Assembly: GCA_027559495.1 (NCBI GenBank)
Contig: JAMXSV010000028.1
Location: forward strand, 2,790,001 to 2,854,000
Direction: 5' to 3'
From: Aurifilum marmelostoma
Lineage: Eukaryota > Ascomycota > Sordariomycetes > Diaporthales > Cryphonectriaceae
DNA: 64,000 nucleotides
The position numbers and the translations under genes are program-made. The notes beneath the pieces were generated by a model. It saw only the letters and a list, made by a program, of their open reading frames with translations, ran no database searches and was not told where the DNA came from. Positions 55,321-64,000 of this stretch are shown piece after piece (the first letter of the stretch is position 1; each line of letters begins with the position of its first letter).

Positions 55321-57432
55321 CTAATTCAACATCGTCTTCCTCCCCTTGACAGGCTTGGACTGGGCTGCTTCGTGTCTTCTCAGCTCCTCCGGCACCTTTG
55401 AGATGCTCGACTTGGCGATCATCTGCTTCAGGTCATACATGACATCTGCGTCCTCGTTGCCCAGGAACGTGATAGCCACACCACTCTTGCCAGCACGACC
55501 CGTACGACCGACACGGTGAGTATACGACTCGATGCTGTGCGCCATGTTGAAGTTGATGACGAGCGACACGTCGGGGACATCGATACCACGACCAGCAAGA
55601 TCTGTGGCCACCAGGATATCGGTCTCGCCGCTGCGAAGGGATGCCAGTGCGGCCTCTCTCTGCTTTTGGTCCTTGCTGCCGTGAAGCGTGACGACGCTGA
55701 AACCGAGCCGCTTGATGTCGCGTGCCACAGTGTCGCAGTTGCGCTTGATGTTGACAAACACGATGATGGGCGGCGCGAACTGGTTCGACTGGAGGATCTC
55801 TGCCAGCCGCTTCTTGCGCTTGTCCTCCCCGTTGATAAACTCCACCCGCTGCTCGACAGTGTCGACGGCCTCGCCTGCGTTTCCGATCGTCACGATAGCC
55901 GGGCGTCGTAGATACTTCTTGGCGATCTTTTCAACCAGCGGAGGCATCGTGGCTGTGTACATCATTGTCTGTCTATATCGGTCCTTGGTGCCCAAGTATT
56001 TGCTCATGAGCTGGGCGTTCTCTGCTTCCTCCGTGTCCGGCTTCTCGTTCGTGACGGGAAGCGCGTCGAGGATCTTGTTTAGCGAGTCCTCGAACCCGAG
56101 GTCAATCATCCTATCTGCCTCATCCATGATGATATAGCAACACTGCTGCAGGACCAAGAGGCGTCGCTCGATGCAGTCGACGAGACGTCCGGGAGTCGCC
56201 ACGATGATTTCAGCACCGTTTCTGAGGTTGAAGGCCTGTTCTTCGAGCGAATGACCACCGACAATACTGACGCAAGTGAAGCCGAGTGGTGTGGCGAATT
56301 TCTTTGCTTCGCTCTCGATCTGCTGCGCCAGCTCACGCGTTGGCGCCAGAATTAGAGCATATGGACCATCCGCCTTGTTGTACTCATCCAGCATTGGCAG
56401 GCCAGAGATATACACCAATAGCGGCAGGAGGAATGCTGCTGTCTTTCCGGAACCTGTGACGGCCACGCCAATAAGATCGCGCGCTTGTAAGGCAATCGGG
56501 ATTGCCGCTCTCTGGATAGGTGTCGGCTCATTGTAGCCCACTGAATGTACCACGTCCATCAACCGCCGGGGAAGATTGGACTCGTCCCAATTTCGCATGG
56601 GATTCGGTATCAAGCCACCCTTTGTCGCAATTCCAAAGTCCTCCTTGAAAATACGCCAGTCTCTCTCACGCATCTCCTCGAGACTCTTGTCGGACCAATG
56701 CTTCCCAAGGGTATTCCTCTTAGCCCGAGCCTCTTGCCCGCGATAGAACTGCTCGAGGTACTCTTTGGCTCGCTGCCTCCCGTCGACAGGGTCTCGTGCC
56801 TCCATACCACGAGCGTACCGCTTGGCTGCCTCCTCCTCTGCCTCCTCGCCAAAACCAGCCAGACGGCCTGCACCGATGATTGCGGACGCCTGCTGGGCAT
56901 ATATAGGGTCGTAGTCTTTGCTTGTGTCTTCAGATGCGTCCCAGTCGAAGTTGAACTTCTTCTCCGTCGTCCGCCGTCTCTTTTTTTGCGCCGAGAATGT
57001 GCTCTTGTTGACCTCTGGCCCGAGGTACCGCTGCTTGAGGAGCTCGGCCTCGTCGTCCTCCAGGTTCCTCTTCCCGTTACCGTTGACACCCTTCTTGGAG
57101 CCGCCTTCTCTGCCGCCCCTCTCTCCGTTCACCGGGCCGCCGTTTGGTGTACCATTCTGGCGCATAGCTTTGGGGCCTGTTGGTATGCCGGATGGGACAT
57201 CGCGATGATGTAGTCGAGCCGTAAAGTTTCTGTTGGCTTTCTCCAGATCCTCCTTTCTCTTGCGCTCCTGCTCTTCGTCTTTGACCTTGTCCTCTGCTGC
57301 CTTCTGTGCCGCCAGCTTCTCCCTCATCGCTTTTGTCAAAAACTTGGGTTTTGCCGCCGCAGCATCGGCCTCCTTCTTCTTCCGAATGAGCTCCTCCAGG
57401 TCTAGAGGTCTCTTTTTGGTGGTACCGTTCAT
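55321..57432 (-). CDS. PRP28: DEAD-box RNA helicase Prp28 (DDX23)
   Basis: Spliceosomal helicase that exchanges U1 for U6 at the 5' splice site. Single exon, 703 aa. N-terminal charged region (Lys/Glu-rich, KPKFLTKAMREKL), then the DEAD core: Q motif with VGYNEPTPIQRAAIPIAL, motif I AVTGSGKT (about 322), PTRELAQQ, GG, TPGRL, DEAD in IIMDEADRMIDLGFE (about 438), TATMPP in place of SAT as in Prp28, ILVATDLAGRGIDVPDVSLVI and HRVGRTGRAG (about 642). Start chosen at MNGTTKKRP; an upstream in-frame ATG at 57579 would add 49 poorly conserved residues. No frame breaks. Divergent from mL59. Confidence 0.95.
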   Translation of the reverse strand: MNGTTKKRPLDLEELIRKKKEADAAAAKPKFLTKAMREKLAAQKAAEDKVKDEEQERKRKEDLEKANRNFTARLHHRDVPSGIPTGPKAMRQNGTPNGGPVNGERGGREGGSKKGVNGNGKRNLEDDEAELLKQRYLGPEVNKSTFSAQKKRRRTTEKKFNFDWDASEDTSKDYDPIYAQQASAIIGAGRLAGFGEEAEEEAAKRYARGMEARDPVDGRQRAKEYLEQFYRGQEARAKRNTLGKHWSDKSLEEMRERDWRIFKEDFGIATKGGLIPNPMRNWDESNLPRRLMDVVHSVGYNEPTPIQRAAIPIALQARDLIGVAVTGSGKTAAFLLPLLVYISGLPMLDEYNKADGPYALILAPTRELAQQIESEAKKFATPLGFTCVSIVGGHSLEEQAFNLRNGAEIIVATPGRLVDCIERRLLVLQQCCYIIMDEADRMIDLGFEDSLNKILDALPVTNEKPDTEEAENAQLMSKYLGTKDRYRQTMMYTATMPPLVEKIAKKYLRRPAIVTIGNAGEAVDTVEQRVEFINGEDKRKKRLAEILQSNQFAPPIIVFVNIKRNCDTVARDIKRLGFSVVTLHGSKDQKQREAALASLRSGETDILVATDLAGRGIDVPDVSLVINFNMAHSIESYTHRVGRTGRAGKSGVAITFLGNEDADVMYDLKQMIAKSSISKVPEELRRHEAAQSKPVKGRKTMLN

Positions 57433-57931
57433 GGCGGCGGTTCGTAGATGAGAAAAGGTCGGGGAGAGTCGAACGAGGGGTGGGAGAGGGTGAGGTTGAT
57501 CTTGCGGCGCGAAAATTCGTTTATAAGAGCTCGCCCTTTCTCGGGTAGTAGGCTCACAGGAGACAGTCAGCTGTGGCAAGCGATGTTCAGGAGTAGAGGA
57601 GACACTCCAGTTCTAAGATGGAAATCTGGGGATGCTGATGGAAATACTTGTTGACTAGAAGGCGACCATGTACTAAACATCCTTGTACCATAATAGTGAT
57701 ACCAAAGAACTTGGGCGCAGTCACCAGGTGTCTTATCGATTGGTCTGTGCGCTTATCGTTGCCTGCCGCCAAAAGGTTGCTGTTTCCCTCCGAATTTTGA
57801 GAGCCGCATCAAAGTATCACGACCCATCCCGACCCAAAAGGCACCTCCTCCTTACCTGTTCAAACCCTCCCTTTCACGATCTTGCCAGACAAATCCCGAA
57901 AGAGGTAGGAGGCCGGCGCACTCACCTCAAG
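57433..57931. promoter_or_regulatory. Shared divergent promoter region PRP28/mL59
   Basis: 499 bp separate the start codons of a spliceosomal helicase and a mitoribosomal protein. No clear core element. Confidence 0.5.
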
Positions 57932-58564
57932 ATGGCGTCGGCAGCAAACCCTTTAAGGGAGAAGTATATCAGCCTGGCCAAGACTCTCCCGGCCCAGCTC
58001 CAGCGCTTCCTGGCCCGCTATCCGTCCGAGGCGATGCTCCAACCTCACCAGAAGGGCAGGCCGCAGACAGGGTACCAGCTCGACACGACGAACCCTTTCC
58101 AGTCGCAGAGGCACCCAGCGACAGGACTCCTTCACAATCCCGTGTACTCGCTGCGGCGGCAGGCGAACCTAGTCAAGATGGCGCGTGAGCACGGCGTCGA
58201 GGAGCTGCTGCCGCACACGAGCAAGATGACAGAGGTCAGGCTGGCCAAGAGGGTCGAGTATGGCTGGAGGGGCAAGGGAACAGGTGTGGGACAGAAGGTC
58301 AAGGGACACATCCACGAAAGACAGTTGGCTGCAAAGTATGTAATGCCTTGGGTATCCGGCATGGAGGGGTTGCGCGTGTTGGAATTGTGCTGACCGTGTC
58401 TACTTTATACAGGATGGACAAGAGGAGAGAGGCTATGCTCAAGATGCCAGCGCTGATCAGGGAATGGAAGGCGGTAAGTCAGGTGATGTTCTACGGTCGA
58501 GAGTCCCGTGTTAATGATATCTCTACAGGTTGGTCGGAAGAACTGGACCAGGTGGCCCAAGTAA
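57932..58564 (+). CDS. MRPL25: Mitochondrial large-subunit ribosomal protein mL59 (Mrpl25)
   Basis: Fungal-specific mitoribosome protein. Three exons: 57932-58335, 58413-58473 and 58529-58564; 166 aa. Reads MASAANPLREKYISLAKTLP..., NPFQSQRHPATGLLHNP, SLRRQANLVKMAREHGVEELLP, KGTGVGQKVKGHIHERQL, then KMDKRREAMLKMPALIREWKA and the last exon VGRKNWTRWPK. The last coding exon has only 36 nt. Intron phases 2, 0 agree. Strong match to the family by length and by the GTGVGQKVKGH motif. Confidence 0.92.
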
Positions 58565-59139
58565 ACTGCTGGTGCACGACCATAATGGGGCTGCTTCTGC
58601 TTGTACAATTTTGTACACCAAAAAAAAAAAAAAATATACACACCAACAACGATATGTTGTCATCACCTCCATATCCCAATGGGCAACCGTGCCGATTTTC
58701 TTTTCTTTTCTTTTTCTTTTTTGATATATCGTCGTTCGGCAGCTTGCCAAGGCGCGCATAGGAACCCTCGTAGGCACTGCGCGTTAGCCCAGAGCCATGA
58801 GCCAGCCATTTCATGTAACGGAGTGTCATGCGCCCACTTCCCACGAAGTGTCGATTCCTCATCAACCACACCACCTCATCTTGTCTTCTGATTTTCAAAA
58901 TTTCTCTCACAGATGCAGACTGTCCGATGAGATCAAGTCTGCATGTACTCGATAGTCCTCTCTTCAAGGACCAGGCTAGCACGTGACTCATCAATTGCCA
59001 AACTTCCCTCGGCCGCCCTTGGTACATAACGTAGAAAATTCTCCATCCTCAAACCCGCCCCGACCTTCTCATCACCAACACCACCACCACTCAACGTGAC
59101 GACCATGCGTCGTCACCAACACTATCATCTCCAGCAAAT
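58565..59139. other. Intergenic, mL59 3' end and DPH4 promoter
   Basis: An A run at about 58620-58635 lies in the probable mL59 3' untranslated region; the right end carries the DPH4 leader with its short upstream ORF. Confidence 0.6.
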
Positions 59140-59143
59140 ATGA
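59105..59143 (+). promoter_or_regulatory. 12-codon upstream ORF overlapping the DPH4 start (ATGA)
   Basis: ATG at 59105 opens a frame encoding MRRHQHYHLQQI and ends at TGA 59141-59143. The DPH4 ATG is 59140-59142, so stop and start share ATGA. If the leader includes 59105, DPH4 translation would depend on leaky scanning or on termination-reinitiation. Confidence 0.6.
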
Positions 59144-59733
59144 CAACAGAGCCGACCCACTACGAGGTCCTATCTCTCCCCCAGAACCTCCTGGATGACT
59201 CGTCCCCGGAACGGGTCCTTCCCGTTATAAAACAAGCCTACCACCGGGCTCTCCTGCGGTATCACCCAGACAAGGCACCATCAGCCGCCGCATTCAGCAC
59301 CAAGAATCCGCCCGCCAACAACCTATCCTCTTCCCCCTCCTCACACCGCCACCAGCCAACCTTTACAGTCGACCAGATAACCACCGCCTACGCAACCTTG
59401 TCCTCACCAGCGCTCCGGTCCGAGTACGACACCCACCTCAGGACTACGGCCGCCAGCAGGGGCCACCAGGCCCGGTCCACCTTCCAGACGGGCATCGAGA
59501 CCATCGACCTTGACGACCTGAGCTGCTCCACCTCGGAGGGCACCGGGCAAGCGGAGTGGTTCAGGCCGTGCAGGTGCGGCAACGAGCGGGGCTACCTGTT
59601 TGGCGAGGCTGACTTGGAGGAGGCGGGGGATCTTGGTGAATTAATTGTGGGATGCCAGGACTGTAGCCTCTGGTTGAGGGTTTGCTTTGCTGTTGTCGAG
59701 GACGGCGAGGGCCAGGACGATGATAGGAGATGA
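59140..59733 (+). CDS. DPH4: Diphthamide biosynthesis protein 4 (J-domain, CSL zinc finger)
   Basis: Type III J-protein that supports the iron-sulfur enzyme Dph1-Dph2 in making diphthamide on eEF2. Single exon, 197 aa. J domain with THYEVLSLP, YHRALLRYHPDKAP (HPD at about 41-43) and YATLSSPALRSEYD, carrying a Ser/Pro-rich insert after helix II. CSL zinc finger: CRC at about 143-145 and CQDC at about 173-176, around GYLFGEADLEEAGDLGELIVGC. Start set by the J-domain spacing. The upstream ORF overlapping the start codon is described separately. Confidence 0.93.
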   Translation: MTTEPTHYEVLSLPQNLLDDSSPERVLPVIKQAYHRALLRYHPDKAPSAAAFSTKNPPANNLSSSPSSHRHQPTFTVDQITTAYATLSSPALRSEYDTHLRTTAASRGHQARSTFQTGIETIDLDDLSCSTSEGTGQAEWFRPCRCGNERGYLFGEADLEEAGDLGELIVGCQDCSLWLRVCFAVVEDGEGQDDDRR

Positions 59734-60314
59734 TGGTATTGGTCAGAGCGTGATAGCATAGATGTTTCAGCGCATGCATCATCTTACACCGGATGGGCTA
59801 GTTCGATCGTTTAGCTGGGTGGTAGCGATGTACGGGTTGAACGCGACACAGTCTATTATTCACAACCATTTCCCCAACATTGTGTCGGAGGGGAACAGAA
59901 ATTGCACACAATAGATACCCATTTTCCCATGAACTAACTGAGACTGCCTAGAGTAGTAGTCTGAGTGGCATGAGAGAAGTCATAAAAGAACAGAAACTAA
60001 AAAAGAGGAGAAGAAAAAAAAACCAAACAGGGAGAATCCGAGTAAAGTCAGTTCAGTTTATTGTCCAGACGATGACCAGTCCCCTCCTCATTAGAGTCTA
60101 AATTAGAGCAATTTGTAGAGAAAAAACTCCAAAATGCCTTTTAGCCCTGTTGTGGATGATCTGAAAATCGCCCGTCCGTCTTTGTATTTGCTCGAGTAAA
60201 CCATGCCTCATTGCTATTGATTTCTCCGAAACCGCACTCCGATGACTCCTCCCGGGGGGATCAACCATTGTAAACCAGTCCGGTCACGACAGAAGAAGGG
60301 GAAACTGCATCGCC
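59734..60314. other. Convergent 3' intergenic region, DPH4/14-3-3
   Basis: No gene seen. Confidence 0.6.
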
Positions 60315-61460
<1,146 letters not shown>

Positions 61461-63771
61461 TTTGACGATTTGAAAGTCTAGTAAAGGGGGGGAAGGGATT
61501 GGATTAGCTCGAGACGAAGGGAGGAGGTAGAACTGCTGGGAACAAGATCACGGAAAAGAGATGGGCGCTGGTGAAACGGAGGCCGGTCGTGGAGGGATCA
61601 GAGATGGTGGCGGGATGGGATCAATGGGTTGAACACGTTATCGAAGGGATGTAGGGTGCAGTGTTGTTGCGCCTCGCTGACTTCATGACTAAAAAGGAGG
61701 CTCCCCGCCCAACAGTGGGGTTCGCGTGTGGGCGACCGCAGTGATCCCAGGTGCCGACCTCACGCTGAGGCAGCCTGGTCATCGAGCGCGCGGGTGATGC
61801 GTGAACTGGAGGAGCCTCGCGCATGGCCTGAGGAGGACTTGACGCGTGTTGGAGGTGATAGGGCAAGGGCAGTGTTGATGAGGATCACAATCACGACAGC
61901 AGCAGCAGCAGTAGCAGCAGCAGTACGTCGACAGTGTCTCTCACCTTGCGACAAGTTGGATGTCACAGTGGGGGGGGGGGGGGCTTCTGGTGCTCTAGGG
62001 AGGGAGGTGTCGCTGTTGACAATGGGCTAGACTGACCTGATTGACAAGAAAGAAGAAGTTAAGACTGGTTTGTTGAGGGTGGAAAGGGCAGTGTGCAGTG
62101 AAGAAGATCACGATGTAAATTGCGTTTGTTGTAGTTTTGAAGGAAAGAAAAGTATCGCACGTTGGAAAGTGGAGTGTTGAGGTTGTTTGGGGGGGGGGGG
62201 AGGGACTCAGCGAGGGGTGTGTCCAAGGCGGTGTTGGGCAGGCGGATGGGAAAGGGTACCTAAGTGTCTAGTGGCACACGGGCGGAGACAGGGTGGTGCA
62301 GGAAATTGGCGGCGGAAAGGCTTGCGGTGATCTCATGCACTGCAGCACCGGCCAGTGGTGCCCACTCTTGGTGCACCAAGCAGTCTCGTCCACCCTGCCA
62401 AAAAAAGATATACACGCGCCCGCCTTCGCAAGCAGCTGCCCTTGCTAGAAAGGGTTCGTCCTCAATGGTCCACATGTAATGGTCAAATCATATATTGGAG
62501 TTTCTTTTCTCTTTTCTTTTCCTTTCTTCTATGTTCTAGTCATTCGATGTTCAAAACAGATTGCAGTCTGCTGCATCCATCCCTTCAGAGTTGCAAGAAA
62601 GAACAGAGATCTGCCCTGCTAGCCCACCCAGTCCCCAGGCTTAAGGGGGCACTGATCTGCTTCAAAGTGCGATTAGACGCATAACACCCTGTTTCCTGTT
62701 CGTCTTGATGCGGCCCCTTCGGTTGCCTATTTGCCTTAGTCTGGGTCCTCATAAAGGGTCTTAACAACCAAGGCGCTTGTTGAGTGTGCCCCATCTGAAA
62801 GGCGGCTCGGCTAGCCATCTGTGTGGTCTGTCTGCCCTGTGCAAACCACCAGTGTCCGCCGGGTCAGAGTGCTATCCAGCACCCAGCGCCTGTGGGACCA
62901 GCCCGCCTTGTTTTCTGCCGGTTCCCGACTGCAACCAGCGCTTCACATGTTGCTTCTGTGCTCTTCCTTTTCATTATTTCTTTTTATTTTTAGTTTTTTC
63001 TCTGGTGTGGTGACCTGCGAGTGGCGGTAGGGCCAAGGTTTGATGCAGTCAGCGGTGTATTGTACACCTGTCCCACCTCGAATCCTCCCTCCCTTCAGAG
63101 ACGGGATCCAACAGATTGGGCGAGGGAAGGGGATGGTCGCCCGGCCCTGGAGATAGATATCTTCCATGCACTGAAAATCTTTGGCTGATGCTGATCATGG
63201 AGAACAGTCACAGCCATGTCCTCCCACTGCAAGGAAAGGAGTGCTGGCCAACTAGCATGACCTCAGCTGCCCCCTGAAGCCCGTCTCTTCTTCCGTGTAT
63301 CCATGTAGAATGATTGGCTGCCCCGTCTCGAGACCCCCATCTTGCGCTCCCCCTGTTACCACCCAAACAAGATCCCAGAACGTGCTAGACACTTGCCATG
63401 CCGCCCTGCCCCAAGCCTGACGGATGGGGCATCCATCGACCCCCTCTGGCACGGCCCTCGCCCCCAAGGCTGCCGAGATATTCCGTCATTGGCCCACTGC
63501 CGCACCTTGCCCTTTCCTCCGCCCGTCTGGAGCTGGACAAAGCTTGTAAAGTCTCACACCACACTCCCACATCAGGTGCCAATTGAGGCTTGAAGCTGCG
63601 TATGAACTCTCCCCCCCCCCCCACGTCATACCACTACTACCAACTCCTCACCTCCCACGAGCCAATTGCCAGCTAACATAACGTCTCACAAGTCCAGACG
63701 CCATCCGAACCTCTCCTCATTCTCTCCTTCTCTTTATTCCCTGGACTTTCTTTTTCGCATATTAATCCAAA
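61461..63771. other. Divergent promoter region, 14-3-3/ATPase inhibitor
   Basis: About 2.3 kb without a convincing gene. It contains a CAG/AGC repeat at about 61898-61924, G runs near 61971-61983 and 62190-62200, T/C-rich tracts near 62500-62530 and a C run near 63611-63621. Confidence 0.6.
61898..61924 (+). repeat. (CAG)n trinucleotide repeat
   Basis: About nine AGC/CAG units with one GTA interruption, in the 14-3-3 upstream region. Confidence 0.85.
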
Positions 63772-63896
63772 ATGCTCCGCCAATCCTTCACCAAGCTGAC
63801 CCGCCCGGCCATCTCCTCGTCGCGAGCATTCTCCGTGTCAGCCCGTGTCATGGCTGAAGGCGACACCGGTGCGCCCCCAAAGGGTCTGGGCCAGGC
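63772..63896 (+). CDS. INH1: Mitochondrial F1F0-ATPase inhibitor, first exon (partial)
   Basis: The first exon encodes MLRQSFTKLTRPAISSSRAF, a mitochondrial presequence rich in Ser and Arg, then MAEGDTGAPPKGLGQA, which matches the start of mature fungal IF1 (EGDTGAP). It ends at a GTAAGT donor in phase 2, and the rest lies beyond the window. IF1 binds the F1 sector and blocks ATP hydrolysis at low pH. The assignment rests on a short stretch. Confidence 0.7.
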
Positions 63897-64000
63897 GTAA
63901 GTCCCTCATTCTTCCGTTCTCAGCTTCCTGCCCTTCCCTTCTCTGCCGGGGGGCCACAGGGGCTCCTGTCATGGAGCTATCCGAAGCTCCCGCGCGCCGT
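63897..64000 (+). other. First intron of the ATPase-inhibitor gene, running off the window
   Basis: Begins with GTAAGT; no acceptor was assigned before the edge. Confidence 0.5.

Overview
The window is nuclear DNA from a filamentous ascomycete, most likely a Sordariomycete. Genes are dense on both strands, the base composition is moderately GC-rich, and introns are short (about 50-120 nt) with GTNNGT donors, CTGAC/CTAAC branch points and YAG acceptors. Recognisable filamentous-fungal genes include an arg-13-type mitochondrial ornithine carrier, an AmyR-style promoter site at an alpha-amylase, a third-type NDR kinase and a FUS2-like hydrolase. No rRNA, tRNA, CRISPR array or intact transposon was recognised. 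Species cannot be named from this sequence.

Layout. 0-7.3 kb: UBR1 N-degron ubiquitin ligase (+), followed in frame after its stop by a long acidic reading frame. 8-10.2 kb: SR-rich WD40 protein like COMPASS Swd3/WDR5 (-). 11.4-13.4 kb: ISC1-type sphingolipid phospholipase C (+). 13.7-16.5 kb: NDR-family kinase (-). 17.9-19.7 kb: nucleolar-type FKBP (-). 22.3-24.7 kb: secreted GH13 alpha-amylase with CBM20 (+), convergent with a Zn2Cys6 transcription factor at 25.7-28.6 kb (-). 28.6-32.1 kb: gene-poor DNA with microsatellites. 32-42.5 kb: an unrecognised Ser/Pro-rich protein, a STIMATE-family membrane protein, the U2 snRNP protein SF3B6, a FUS2-like alpha/beta hydrolase and a Cys-rich unknown. 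43.2-47.1 kb: divergent proteostasis pair RPT1 (-) and CCT4 (+). 47.7-50.6 kb: ARS2/SERRATE (-). 51.8-54.2 kb: TSPO (+) and mitochondrial ornithine carrier (-). 55.3-58.6 kb: divergent PRP28 (-) and mitoribosomal mL59 (+). 59.1-61.5 kb: DPH4 (+) and 14-3-3 (-). 63.8 kb to the edge: first exon of the F1-ATPase inhibitor.

Most genes are independent housekeeping genes; no metabolic cluster or operon-like arrangement is visible. Functional links are at the level of theme: protein turnover and folding (UBR1, RPT1, CCT4, FKBP), RNA processing (SF3B6, PRP28, ARS2), mitochondrion (mL59, ornithine carrier, TSPO, ATPase inhibitor).

The observations most worth a second look are: (1) UBR1 stops at TGA CTA, the best known eukaryotic readthrough context, and the frame then stays open for 167 acidic codons; (2) the zinc-cluster factor needs a 3-nt micro-exon to complete its DNA-binding motif; (3) DPH4 has a short upstream ORF whose TGA overlaps the DPH4 ATG (ATGA); (4) RPT1 has a coding exon consisting of ATG alone; (5) a GATA-site inverted repeat lies upstream of the ornithine carrier.

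Caution: ISC1, FKBP, alpha-amylase, RPT1 and ARS2 (and probably the unknown at 32 kb) each carry a frame break exactly in a G or C homopolymer. Because RPT1 is essential, these are most likely homopolymer-length errors in the assembly, and the affected genes are annotated as intact with a note.
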